DNA of 64,000 nucleotides from Tritrichomonas musculus (Eukaryota > Parabasalia > Tritrichomonadida > Tritrichomonadidae): contig JAPFFF010000011.1 of NCBI GenBank assembly GCA_039105265.1, forward strand, positions 1,054,001-1,118,000, in the 5' to 3' direction. Both the position numbers and the translations under genes were made by a program. This document shows positions 43,812-52,667 of the stretch, piece after piece. The notes under the pieces are model-generated. The model worked only from the letters and a program-made list of their open reading frames with translations. It did no database searches and was not told the origin of the DNA. Numbering within the stretch: the stretch's first letter is position 1; every line of letters starts with the position of its first letter.

Positions 43812-46152
43812 AGATGACATAATAGATGTTGTTGGTAAATTTGTTAATGGCGAGGTTCATTTGGAGGCTGAAGACACAATAACAGATGGAATAATCAAAG
43901 CACGATTTTTGGTGCAAAAAGTTAGTGAATACAATGATGTTGATTATGAAGAGAATATAGTTACTATTAATATTACTGGTGGAACAATTAATTACCAAGG
44001 AACAACTGATTTTCCTAGCTGCACTATGAATGACAAAACATTTGTTATATCAAACCCAAATAAACATAGGGTTAGTGGAATCAGCATCAAAGAGAATACA
44101 GCAAAAAGAAGAATGGAATTTACTACAAATGATTTAGCATATACTTTTGATATAGATGCTTTACATAAGAAGATAGATACATTAAATTCAAATATAATTA
44201 ATAATGTTGTATCTAAAACTGAATTGACTAGAGAAGATACTATTGATGTAGTTGCAGAAACTGATGGCACAACGATTACTTTAACTGCTGAAGATACCAT
44301 AAGCAATGGCATGATTGTATTTAGAATATATTTAGCAAATGCTCAAAAAAATTGCTACTTCAGGTTTGAGGAAAGTGAGATAACAGAATATAAAGGAGTA
44401 TCAGAAAACATAACATTAGGGGATATCGTTATTAAACCTCTAGCAAGAAGTGAAGAATTTAGGGCATCATGGTTAAATACTTACGAGAAGAATGGTAATA
44501 GAATTACCATACATAGTACTCATACATCCAAAATAACAGGGGTTGTAATTCAAGGAAATTCATGTACGAGGAATATGACATTTACAATAAATGATTTAGC
44601 ATATACTTGTGATATAGATGCATTACATAAAAAGATTGATGCTTTGGCTGCTAATTCACATAATAATGATGATGCTATGGCATCCACATTAGATGATTTT
44701 CCGACTGTTGATGAAGTTAATTCAGCGTTAGATGAAATAAAAAATAGTATGGTTAATATGGATAACCTGTATACGAAAGAAGAAGCAGATGCAAAATATG
44801 CTTTGAAAAGTGAGATTCCTGATGATTATGCGACAATCGACGATCTGGATCAATATGCCTTGAAGAAAGACGTCTCCAAATATATAGAGAAAAATGATTT
44901 GATATATAAAGATGCTGTCGATGTGCCTTTTGAAAATGTCCGAAATAGTGAAGGAAGGTGGGAAGCCAAAATAAAAATGACTAGGGGAACTCGTCTTGTT
45001 GGAACGATTACTGATGCTGGCGTGGTCAAGAATTTTGATTTTCTGTTTGATTATGATGAAAATGTACCTGAGAATACCGATATATATATCAATATAGAAA
45101 TTGATGGAACAACTTATAACATAAATTATTATCCAAATGAGGGTGATGATTGGTGCTTTTATATCGAAAGCGAAACAGGAAATTTAGATACAAAATTAAC
45201 ACTAGCGGAAAAAATAAATAAACAAGATGAAATAGTTTTGAAAACAGATAATCGAATCGATTTAGAGAAAACTTTTGAGAATGCTTTTGTTGAATTCATC
45301 AAAAATGATAGATACAAGAATATTTCTGATAATCCAAAAACATATATTGGTTATTTCTATTTTGTTAATGGAGAATTTGAACTCAGATTTAAATTTATTC
45401 CAAGAAATTTTGAAGACAAATATATGATTTTACAATATGATTCTGCTGATGGTGAATTTTGTATTGTATTGCTATTGAACATTTATTCAAAATCTGGAAC
45501 ATTCATCATTTTTTCAAAAGTTGGAGAATTCAAATATAGAATCGTGAAAGATTTAACCATTGAAACTGTTTATGATGAAAAATATAGAAATAATGTTTCC
45601 AAAGTTTATTGTACCTTTGATGGTTTTGTAAATATTAGTGCGTCTGTTGATGATTATTTAGAAGACATAAATGGTTATTCTGATATTAAATATTTCAAAG
45701 TTGTTAGATCAAATGAAAAATATCCTGTTGAAGATGTTCTTGGATTATTTATGGACTTCTTTGTTTCATTCAAGAATCATAAAGATGAAGAAAATGAATG
45801 GAAAATATTTTATTCTGGCTTTGTTGATTGTGATTTTGAATGGATTTATGAATTAACCGGAATCAATTATGATTCAAACAAAAATATTTTATCTATTAGT
45901 ATCGAGTTCGATTCTGATGCATATGAAGTGTTAATAATATTTAAAGAGACGAGTGGTGAAAAACATTTTGTGAGAATTCTCCACGGATCAAAGATTGCTT
46001 TACTCGATGAAATATATGGATCAAAGAAAGTAAAAGTTGTTCAATATCAAGCTACAGATTATAAATATGACTTTAATGTAAGAATGAATTTAGATCAATA
46101 TCTAGAAAGACAGATTTACATTAAACAATTGAAATGGAATGTGTATCAATAA
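43804..46152 (+). CDS. Fibre-like protein with duplicated N-terminal domain (D)
   Basis: 782 residues. Residues about 1-130 and 140-290 are two copies of one domain (DIIDVVGKFVNGEVHLEAEDT ... NDLAYTFDIDALHKKIDTL and DTIDVVAETDGTTITLTAEDT ... NDLAYTCDIDALHKKIDAL). Then YTKEEADAKYALKSEIPDDY, a phage-like fibre shaft motif also in C and A. The C-terminal 400 residues are beta-rich. The ATG overlaps the stop of the previous gene. Likely host-attachment protein. Confidence 0.6.
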   Translation: MVRDDIIDVVGKFVNGEVHLEAEDTITDGIIKARFLVQKVSEYNDVDYEENIVTINITGGTINYQGTTDFPSCTMNDKTFVISNPNKHRVSGISIKENTAKRRMEFTTNDLAYTFDIDALHKKIDTLNSNIINNVVSKTELTREDTIDVVAETDGTTITLTAEDTISNGMIVFRIYLANAQKNCYFRFEESEITEYKGVSENITLGDIVIKPLARSEEFRASWLNTYEKNGNRITIHSTHTSKITGVVIQGNSCTRNMTFTINDLAYTCDIDALHKKIDALAANSHNNDDAMASTLDDFPTVDEVNSALDEIKNSMVNMDNLYTKEEADAKYALKSEIPDDYATIDDLDQYALKKDVSKYIEKNDLIYKDAVDVPFENVRNSEGRWEAKIKMTRGTRLVGTITDAGVVKNFDFLFDYDENVPENTDIYINIEIDGTTYNINYYPNEGDDWCFYIESETGNLDTKLTLAEKINKQDEIVLKTDNRIDLEKTFENAFVEFIKNDRYKNISDNPKTYIGYFYFVNGEFELRFKFIPRNFEDKYMILQYDSADGEFCIVLLLNIYSKSGTFIIFSKVGEFKYRIVKDLTIETVYDEKYRNNVSKVYCTFDGFVNISASVDDYLEDINGYSDIKYFKVVRSNEKYPVEDVLGLFMDFFVSFKNHKDEENEWKIFYSGFVDCDFEWIYELTGINYDSNKNILSISIEFDSDAYEVLIIFKETSGEKHFVRILHGSKIALLDEIYGSKKVKVVQYQATDYKYDFNVRMNLDQYLERQIYIKQLKWNVYQ

Positions 46153-46631
46153 ATGTTCTATCTTATACAACAACATATTTCAATATTTTTCGGGTGTAGA
46201 ATTCAAAAAACACCATTAGAAAGCTCAAAAACTACTCCATACCTTGGAAATGATCTTTAAATCTGATGGTGTGGTCATTTGTATAGTGTTGTATAGAAAA
46301 TTAATAGAAATATTGAAAAACGGCAATGTACTTGAACTTGATGGATAAAAGTGGGAAGTTAGCTAATGTTGAGAGTGTGTACTTACGATAGGTTTTTCAG
46401 TAGGTATTTGGCCGGGTAGCGAGGCCCAAGCGAAGGTGTACCTGAGCTTGGTGGCGAAGCGTGTAGGCGGTGGTGAAGTATGAGACACCGCCTATACTAT
46501 ACTACTGTGGATGCAGGTATTTTCCTTGAGGGATTGATGTGCAATCCCGGGTCCGTATGTTGGTTCCTCTAGAGAATGCATTACGCATCCATCATGGGGT
46601 CGGTTTTTGCAAAAATATTTTTGGAATTCGG
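46153..46631. other. D right terminal repeat and C spacer
   Basis: 46187-46506 is the right terminal inverted repeat of D. 46507-46631 is C sequence with a GGGATTG/CAATCCC stem (46529-46547) and an ATGCATTACGCAT partial palindrome. No gene. Confidence 0.8.
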
Positions 46632-47174
46632 TTAGAAATCGGTTGTATCAATCTCATCTGGGTCTGGATCTGTTTCCCTTGGAGGACCGTTTATAGGCAT
46701 ATGGGTGTTGATTAGTTTTTGGGTCATATACATGGAGATACTCAACTTTAGGTTATCACGTATGAGTCTACGCAATAGGGATACACGTTTATGAGGTTCT
46801 GCGTTGGAGATCGCATCGATTACCGCCTGTGACGTGACATATTGGATCAATCGGTCGTGATCCCCAATATCCAAAAACTTGCTTCGATTGAATATATGGG
46901 TGCGATTTAAACGAGGTCGAGGATGTTCAATAGATGGAGTCTCAGGAGGTGAGTCATTTGCATCCTGAGTAGTATCCTGAGTGGTGTTGATATGTGCTTC
47001 AGCCTTTGGGGTATCAGCAGATGGTTTGCGTTTATGGTTCATACGCTTAATCAAATGCTTGACATCTCGGCGTAAATCGGTGATGCCATCTACGATTTTT
47101 AGGAGTATCTCAGCATCGGTAGCTGTATCAGTAGCTGTATCAGTATCCATATCTGAGGTCATTTCAATATCCAT
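46632..47174 (-). CDS. Unknown 180-residue protein with acidic TD-rich start (C)
   Basis: The N-terminus is a DTDTATDTATD run. A helical basic middle follows (IVDGITDLRRDVKHLIKRMNHKRK), then a low-complexity T/P segment and a C-terminal helical domain (RLIQYVTSQAVIDAISNAEPH; VSLLRRLIRDNLKLSI). Start context TTATTTTTGCATAAATG. The helical C-terminal domain next to a KilA-N gene suggests a regulatory or DNA-binding role, but no family was recognised. Confidence 0.55.
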   Translation of the reverse strand: MDIEMTSDMDTDTATDTATDAEILLKIVDGITDLRRDVKHLIKRMNHKRKPSADTPKAEAHINTTQDTTQDANDSPPETPSIEHPRPRLNRTHIFNRSKFLDIGDHDRLIQYVTSQAVIDAISNAEPHKRVSLLRRLIRDNLKLSISMYMTQKLINTHMPINGPPRETDPDPDEIDTTDF

Positions 47175-47216
47175 TTATGCAAAAATAAAATATTATTTTC
47201 GAGTTTTGACACGAAT

Positions 47217-47227
47217 GTACTTCGTAC
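47217..47227. repeat. Three-base-loop hairpin GTAC-TTC-GTAC
   Basis: Perfect 4-bp stem, TTC loop, in the short spacer between the 180- and 255-residue genes. Weak alone; counted with the larger set. Confidence 0.4.
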
Positions 47228-47995
47228 TTATGATTGCATTGTGGTTGTGAAATATTTGTCCACTGCTGTGTGAAAATCATTAAGGCATGATCTTTTGATG
47301 GTAATCCTAGTGCCACCTACAGTGACATCATCCCCTTTGAACATAGCTTTGGCCATTCGCTTGATATCTTCATTCGGGGTCATTGCGATGGGTAGGTCAT
47401 CAATAAATATCCAGCGCTTCTTCTTATCTTGATATATCCTACTGACCTGCCTCCATGAATGCTTGTTGCGACGAACGAGATGGAGTACCACAGAATCCTT
47501 ATCTTTGGGAAGATCCTCAAGCCATATCATATATCGGTAACTATTTTTGTGATCCTTGGGGACAGCCCTTGGAGTGAGGTCCTTGATTTTGTTAACCATC
47601 TGCTCGCGTTGCTGAGAAGCTAGTGAATCCAATAATTGCATGACATCCCATGCATATGATGGTGATGCCCACATTGCAATATGATTGACCAGCAATCGGT
47701 GAACATACATACCCTTCAAATCATTTGACAAATTGGGTCTATCTTCATACAATTTCTGGTCTGGTAGAATTCTACCGGACCCACTTTCGAGTAATTCCTG
47801 TGTTGATTTGTTATCAAACCAATGGCGAAACTGTTTCTTGGAATTACATGCAGCGAGAATGCTTTGAGCTTGGTACATATCATCCTTAATGGAATGTATC
47901 AAACGGAGCTTCTCATTATACTGGATGAATTCATACTCATCATCGATTGGTTCGACAACGGCTGACACTGATGTGTTTGTCCCAGTTGATTCCAT
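47228..47995 (-). CDS. KilA-N domain protein (C)
   Basis: 255 residues. KilA-N pattern at about 45-125: KKQFRHWFDNKSTQELLES, then GMYVHRLLVNHIAMWASPSYAWDVMQLLDSL, the typical (G)xYVHxxLxxHIAxWxSPxFA ending. KilA-N is a DNA-binding domain of large DNA viruses and phages, and is abundant in T. vaginalis. A second domain with YRYMIWLEDLPKDKDSVVLH follows. Within the domain the stretch SGSGRILPDQ is encoded by a 24-nt palindrome (47758-47781), which looks like an in-frame insertion. Confidence 0.78.
   Translation of the reverse strand: MESTGTNTSVSAVVEPIDDEYEFIQYNEKLRLIHSIKDDMYQAQSILAACNSKKQFRHWFDNKSTQELLESGSGRILPDQKLYEDRPNLSNDLKGMYVHRLLVNHIAMWASPSYAWDVMQLLDSLASQQREQMVNKIKDLTPRAVPKDHKNSYRYMIWLEDLPKDKDSVVLHLVRRNKHSWRQVSRIYQDKKKRWIFIDDLPIAMTPNEDIKRMAKAMFKGDDVTVGGTRITIKRSCLNDFHTAVDKYFTTTMQS
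47758..47781. repeat. 24-nt palindrome inside the KilA-N gene
   Basis: Centred on GGTAGAATTCTACC with one G-T pair. The same palindrome, intergenic, is at 29433-29458 and, decayed, at 20552-20577 within the same element. Confidence 0.8.
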
Positions 47996-48107
47996 TTGGA
48001 ATTCGATAAAAAATTGAGTTGCATTGCGAACTAGCTAGTTATTACATTATATGAAGTTGAGTCCAAAAATATAAAATACGGATGCGAATGCATGAATGCA
48101 TAAATGC

Positions 48108-48410
48108 TCAAGCAAATTCAAATGAGAATCTGAGTATTTTCAATAGCATCTTGATCCTACTCAAATCGAGTTCCTTGCGATCATAGCTATCACCATCTAT
48201 GATTTTGGTTCGAAGGGATTCCAAATCAGTTTCATAATTTGATATTGTATCGATGAGGTCGTCCATGAAATCATCATCGTTGTGGTAGTCGAATGCAAGG
48301 GATTTCCATTGGGGGTATTTCTTGAGGATGACGTGTTCGAGGTAATCGAGTTTGACACCATTAGCTTCGACATTGGAGAGTTGTGGCATGGCAACAGTTG
48401 TTGAATTCAT
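48108..48410 (-). CDS. Unknown 100-residue subterminal protein (C copy)
   Basis: Nearly identical to the B gene at 9105-9407 (MNSTTVAMPQLSNVEANG; LDYLEHVILKKYPQWKSLAF; LSRIKMLLKIL). The start is set by homology. It lies next to the right terminal repeat of C. The spacer upstream of the KilA-N gene is also shared with B. Confidence 0.65.
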   Translation of the reverse strand: MNSTTVAMPQLSNVEANGVKLDYLEHVILKKYPQWKSLAFDYHNDDDFMDDLIDTISNYETDLESLRTKIIDGDSYDRKELDLSRIKMLLKILRFSFEFA

Positions 48411-48848
48411 TTCTAACTGGATAAAAAATTGAATTGGTTTGAGAATCGCGTTATTTTTGGAATTCAGTATGGGTTGCTCCATCGGTCTGTGTCGCCATCG
48501 GTCTGTGTCGCCATCGGAACGTTCCATCAGCTTGTTCCATAGATGGTCCCATAAGTGGGCTATAGGTGGTCTATAGGTGGGTCATATATGGGCTATTTTT
48601 GGAATTTGTATGGGCCCAAATATGGGCGTTTTATAAGCGTTTTGGGGTGAATTCACTATGGGCACAAAATAGGGAACTCTATGTGGCCCCCGAATATGGG
48701 TCCGAATGTGGGGTCAAATGCGGGTTCAAAATATGGGGCTGTGGGTGTATGCTATTTTTGATATTTAGAAGGGGGCCAAAAAGGGGTCATTTTAAGCGTT
48801 TTTGGGTGGATTCTATCTGGTCCCGATTATTGATACACCATCACTACT
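48411..48848. repeat. Right terminal inverted repeat of C and spacer
   Basis: 48502-48848 pairs with 14629-14975, with one visible mismatch near the tip. Just inside is a 17-bp tandem pair (CCATCGGTCTGTGTCG units, 48480-48515). No gene. Confidence 0.85.
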
Positions 48849-49287
48849 CTGGTTTGCGTATATCGATATCCAGCTGGTTTAGAACCCTCTTTATTGTAGC
48901 AGTGGTGCTACCAAGCAAATCCTTAGCGATTTTATTTAACACACTATTATCTATTGTTTGGTCATCTGCGTCTGTATCTTTGGTATCATCTGGGCTCTTA
49001 ATCTTTAGTTTCTCGATGTTCTTAATTAATGTGTCGTCAATTGGGTAATATACAACGATATTGTCGCTAAATAACTCGTTTAGTGGTTCCAGTGGATTAT
49101 TCGTTTGTGTCCCACCATCCGTGTAATCTATAAACGATATATCGCTTTGGTTTATAACTCGGTTAAGGTTGTATAGCAGTGTTTCGTGCTTTATTTTACC
49201 ACCACCGATTGCCTTAATAGCAAATGTGGCATCTGTTCGAGTCTTGTTTAAGGAAATCTCCTTAAAGAGAGCGTCGTTGCTTTCCAT
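48849..49287 (-). CDS. B gene 5' part, cut by the C insertion
   Basis: About 146 codons: MESNDALFKEISLNKTRTDA, GGGKIKHETLLYNLNRVINQ, an acidic DDTKDTDADDQ segment and LLGSTTATIKRVLNQLDIDI. ATG in TATAAATG after a T/C-rich leader. It reaches exactly to the C target duplication; coding-like DNA on the same strand continues at 14628 on the other side. Function unknown. Confidence 0.5.
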
Positions 49288-49830
49288 TTATAAGTCGAGA
49301 AAAAAAGTAGATTCGTATCTAGAAATCTACCTAATAATACCCAAAAATAAAATATTTTATAATTCTTATTTTGGGATTTTCTAAGTGGCTCCACATGTGG
49401 ATTCCCAAAATGGTTTTCCCAAGTGTCTCCATATATGGCTTCCCAAATAGCTTCCCAAGTGGCTCCATATATGGCTCTCCTAAGTGGCTTTCCAAGTATC
49501 TTTCCAAGTGGTCTGCGGTTTTTCCCGTACACCCAATATTTAGTGGACAGTTTATGTAAATCCTCGGGACACTAGATGGTTGTTCCCATAATAGCTTTCC
49601 AAGTGGCTTTCCATGTGGCTTTCCATGTGGCTCCATATAAGGCACTATATGTGTCTCCATAAGCGGATTCCCAAAATGGCTTTCCAAGTGGCTCCATATG
49701 CAGATTCCCAAAATGGCTTTCCAAGTGGCTTTCCAAGTGGCTCCATATAAGGCTTATCCAAATAATTTAATGGATAAATTTATATTTGGTAGATTCCTTG
49801 CGTGTAGATTTGTGGGGTATATACCCGCTT
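49288..49830. repeat. Repeat zone of B (right)
   Basis: From about 49366, the inverted counterpart of 10381-11036: TGGCTTTCCAAGTGGC units around the same unique island (about 49510-49590). The 49288-49365 stretch is an AT-rich leader. Open frames here are repeat by-products. Confidence 0.75.
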
Positions 49831-50347
49831 ATGAGATCGTCCATGAAATCATCATCGCTGTGGTAGTCAAATGCAAGGGATTTCCATTGGGGGTATTTCT
49901 TGAGGATGACGTGTTCGAGGTAATCGAGTTTGACACCATTAGCTTCGACATTGGAGAGTTGTGGCATGGCAGTAGTTGTTGAATTCATTTCTAACTGGAT
50001 AAAAAATCGAATTGGTTTGAGAATCGCGTTATTTTTGGGTTCAATCGAATTTGAGTTTATGCATTTCAAGCGAAGTTGAATTTTGGGACCCCCCTCTGGA
50101 AACCCTTTGCCGAAAATTCTGGTAGGTGGTTGGTAGGTGGTAAGCATTTGTGGCCTTCAAATCTGGGTCGGGAATGGCGGTCATATGTGAAATTCTATCT
50201 GGCCCGTGATACTGACCACATATTCCTAGTCATGGGTATCAGTTGGGTCAATTCAAAAATAGTCAGGTGGCCTTCAAATCTGGGTCAGGAATGGCGGTCA
50301 TATGTGAAATTCTATCTGGTCCCGATTATTGATACCCCATCACTACT
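49831..50347. repeat. Right terminal inverted repeat of B
   Basis: 517 bp, the reverse of 8746-9262. It includes the first half of the 100-residue subterminal gene (49831-49988), which on this side has no second half: a remnant created by the repeat boundary. Confidence 0.85.
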
Positions 50348-50397
50348 AAGGTATCAAATACCTCAACGGTGTAAAATTACCATTCACACTTACACAA

Positions 50398-50793
50398 ATG
50401 GCAACGGTTATATGGAATCAATTTGCTTTACTTCCTGCAATGGTTTATGTTTATGGTGAAAGTGTTATGAATGTTAATGAGGATCAATGGAAGAATTTAA
50501 GAGGAAAGAAAGCAGTTAAAGAAGCTATTGAGTTCATAGTTCGCGATTATTTAATTAATCCTGTAAAAATTGCTGATTTTGTACCTACTGCATGTGAAAT
50601 GTGTAATAAATCCGGACTACCAGTTAACCCTGAACATATTCCATTAGTTGCTAAAGCAACAATTGCAATAATACTACAAGGAATAAATGCATTACCTCCA
50701 AATCCAAGTGATTTTAATAAATGGTTTGATGCTAATGTTCAATCACAAGTACAAGCATTACAAACATCAGCAATCGTAGAAGAACCTGAATAA
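50398..50793 (+). CDS. Unknown 131-residue protein (element A, right copy)
   Basis: Same protein as 2221-2616 with one visible difference (VRDYLIN versus VHDYLIN). CEMCNKSG segment, hydrophobic IPLVAKATIAIILQG. In the same orientation as, and 127 bp before, the ATPase. Function unknown. Confidence 0.6.
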   Translation: MATVIWNQFALLPAMVYVYGESVMNVNEDQWKNLRGKKAVKEAIEFIVRDYLINPVKIADFVPTACEMCNKSGLPVNPEHIPLVAKATIAIILQGINALPPNPSDFNKWFDANVQSQVQALQTSAIVEEPE

Positions 50794-50920
50794 TAAATTT
50801 TAAGAAATGTGTTAATATCTAATTTCAGTTAATGATTCATAAACATAAAATATATTTTTATCAATAATTAAAATAAACTTTAACATTAATATATAGAAAA
50901 TGAACACATCATTATAGAAT

Positions 50921-51733
50921 ATGGTTAAAACGCACGTTATGAATACGTTGAAAACCTATACTATGAATAAAAATGAAAGCCTAATTTCTGAAATACACCC
51001 TGAGGTTAATATTAGGTTAAATAGTGTTAACGTCATAGTTGGTAAGCAATCATCAGGAAAGACAGTGATAGCATTAAAGGAAATCATCAAATTAGGTGTA
51101 TTAAACACTCATCACTTATTTATCTACGTTACAAAAGACGGTCAAGAATCAGATAAAACATTTTTAGCTTTAAAGCCACTTCTTATGATTCCATATATTA
51201 TAATTAGTGAACAAGAAGCTGTTGAATTTATGAAGGATTTAATCTCAGCAAAGAATTTATATAATCTTATCAAGCGGGAAAACTTGCAGGATAAAATAGA
51301 TGATCAACAAAAAGAGGATATGTTTAAAATGCTTGCCGTTTCTGATTTCAACCGAGAAGTATTGCATACAATCGTTTTATTCGATGATATCTCAAATAGT
51401 AAACTCTTTTCTTCAGAAGAATCTTATTTTAGCCAATTAATACGTAGATGCAGACATATAAATTTTTCATTCCTCCTTTTAATTCAAGGTTGGAAAGGAT
51501 TAAAACCTCATGTTAAAAATGAAATATCAACATTATTTATATTTCCATGTTTCAATAAACAACAATTACGTTATATTTATTCACAATCAGCATCTAATTT
51601 ATCATTTGACGAATTTTATGAAATGTATTCAAAAATATTGAAACGAAAAACTGAAGATTGTAAAAGTCACCCATATATGATCATTCAAGTTGTCGATGGC
51701 GGTAATACATCAATAGAACTTGACGATTCCTGA
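50921..51733 (+). CDS. Packaging ATPase (element A, right copy)
   Basis: 270 codons from the ATG at 50921. Walker A GKQSSGKT at about 40-47 and Walker B TIVLFDD at about 150-156. Nearly identical to the left-arm copy. Part of the fossil right arm, which shows one or two breaks overall. Confidence 0.8.
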   Translation: MVKTHVMNTLKTYTMNKNESLISEIHPEVNIRLNSVNVIVGKQSSGKTVIALKEIIKLGVLNTHHLFIYVTKDGQESDKTFLALKPLLMIPYIIISEQEAVEFMKDLISAKNLYNLIKRENLQDKIDDQQKEDMFKMLAVSDFNREVLHTIVLFDDISNSKLFSSEESYFSQLIRRCRHINFSFLLLIQGWKGLKPHVKNEISTLFIFPCFNKQQLRYIYSQSASNLSFDEFYEMYSKILKRKTEDCKSHPYMIIQVVDGGNTSIELDDS

Positions 51734-51873
51734 AGAAATGATATAATTTTATTTACTGTATTTCTAATTTCATTTATTTCATTCCTTAATTCTTCAATGG
51801 ACTCCGTCCTGGACGAAGCCTTACTAACTATCTCTTTTTCGTCTTTTTCAACCCATTTCTTTAACATCAACAC
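51685..51873 (-). pseudogene. Remnant of the coiled-coil gene (element A, right copy)
   Basis: Matches the C-terminal part of the 119-residue protein at 970-1329 (ESIEELRNEINEIRNTVNKI). This copy looks broken; related sequence continues to about 52043. Overlaps the ATPase 3' end as in the left arm. Confidence 0.55.
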
Positions 51874-52083
51874 ACCCTTTATTTTTGTAATTCTATAACC
51901 AATTATAGATAAAGTTTGTTTAATTTATGAGTCGTTAACTTATCCACTTCTTCCTTATTCTTTGAATACCATAAATTAAATTCATCGACTGTTTTAAATT
52001 CTTTTAAATAGTTTTTAATTGGTTCAATAACTTTTAAATCCATTTAATTAAAAACAAAAATAAAAATTTTTAATTAATAATAA

Positions 52084-52227
52084 ATGAGTTTATCAGAAAT
52101 TTTTCTTGGTTGTTTAGCAATTATTGAACTCGCTAATTTACTCATTCGCATTGTGAAGCTTTCCCCAACATTAAACGATAAACCACCTGAATTAACAGAT
52201 GAAATGAGGAAACGACTTTACTCATGA
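52084..52227 (+). CDS. Conserved 47-residue membrane micro-protein (element A, right copy)
   Basis: MSLSEIFLGCLAIIELANLL, then SPTLNDKPPELTDEMRKRLY. The PPELTDE tail equals that of the C micro-protein at the residue level. Start in TAAATG. The stop lies 7 bp from the stop of the convergent pVI-like gene. The left copy at 759-899 differs by one residue in length and a few substitutions just before the tail, so small changes are tolerated there but the tail end is kept. Confidence 0.72.
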   Translation: MSLSEIFLGCLAIIELANLLIRIVKLSPTLNDKPPELTDEMRKRLYS

Positions 52228-52234
52228 TTTATTT

Positions 52235-52555
52235 TTATTCCTTCAGTAATGGAATATCAAACCTTCTAATACCTGCTCCGTTCGCTCCAACAATTCTTCG
52301 AGCTCCTGCACCGTTCGCACCTAACGCGTTAACGTTTCCACCTTTATAATTAATTCTGTCATTTAATTTACTCACACCATTTCCGATTGTATTTATTACC
52401 TCACCAGCACTTCCACCTATTAAATCACCAGCTTGTCCTATCAATGGTGCAAATCTACCAACTGTTTCAACTGCTTTCTTTACTTTTGGAACTATTTTGC
52501 CAATTATGTTTTTAGCTCCGTTCGCAATATTTTTAAACCAACTTCCTAATGCCAT
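52235..52555 (-). CDS. pVI/pX-like peptide (element A, right copy)
   Basis: 106 residues, almost the same as 431-751 (LGSWFKNIANGAKN versus FGSWFKNIVNGAKN). Amphipathic basic N-terminus, hydrophobic glycine-rich middle, NGAG repeat at the end. Divergent from the capsid gene across a 112-bp AT-rich spacer. Confidence 0.55.
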   Translation of the reverse strand: MALGSWFKNIANGAKNIIGKIVPKVKKAVETVGRFAPLIGQAGDLIGGSAGEVINTIGNGVSKLNDRINYKGGNVNALGANGAGARRIVGANGAGIRRFDIPLLKE

Positions 52556-52667
52556 ATTTTCATTAATGTAAAAAATTTATTTTTCATTTCTTAATTCATT
52601 TATTTTTTCAAAACTATAAATTCTTTTCTTTATTAACTTATTATTTAATTTTTTTTCAATATTTAAA

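Larger units (their letters stand above)
34955..46506. mobile_element. Element D: compact Polinton inside C
   Basis: 320-bp terminal inverted repeats with tips AGTAGTATAGTATAGGCGG, flanked by GTGGA on both sides (34950-34954 and 46507-46511); a perfect 6-bp duplication is not evident. 11,552 bp. It encodes a possible capsid protein, integrase, ATPase, a protein with a DNCLVYA motif, a T5orf172 protein, a 243-residue protein and two large fibre-like proteins. I see no polymerase B core or pVI-like peptide. The tip differs from B/C/E, so it is a separate lineage. Fossil element that looks nearly whole. Confidence 0.88.
14629..48848. mobile_element. Element C: Polinton/Maverick, hosting element D
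   Basis: Terminal inverted repeats of 347 bp and a perfect 6-bp duplication CTGGTT (14623-14628 and 48849-48854). About 22.7 kb without D. It carries ATPase, membrane micro-protein, capsid protein, pVI-like peptide, coiled-coil protein, integrase, a 110-residue conserved protein, a long structural protein, fibre, DNA polymerase B, repeat protein, KilA-N protein and the subterminal 100-residue protein. Fossil element: most genes are open, about three breaks plus the D insertion. Its sister E (58136 onward) differs by about nine residues in the 650-residue capsid protein, so both are young. Confidence 0.92.
8746..50347. mobile_element. Element B: capsid-less element with Polinton-type ends, hosting C and D
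   Basis: The ends start AGTAGTGATGGGGTATC and finish with its reverse complement. A 6-bp duplication AAGGTA lies at 8740-8745 and 50348-50353, and the flanks rejoin into continuous element A sequence. Without C it is about 7.4 kb. The terminal repeats are 517 bp (8746-9262 and 49831-50347). A repeat-rich subterminal zone is also inverted (10381-11036 and 49366-49830), but about 1.1 kb with two genes sits only in the left one. None of its genes is recognisable as capsid, ATPase, integrase or polymerase. Fossil; looks broken, about three breaks besides the C insertion. The intact target duplication argues for a recent arrival. Confidence 0.85.
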
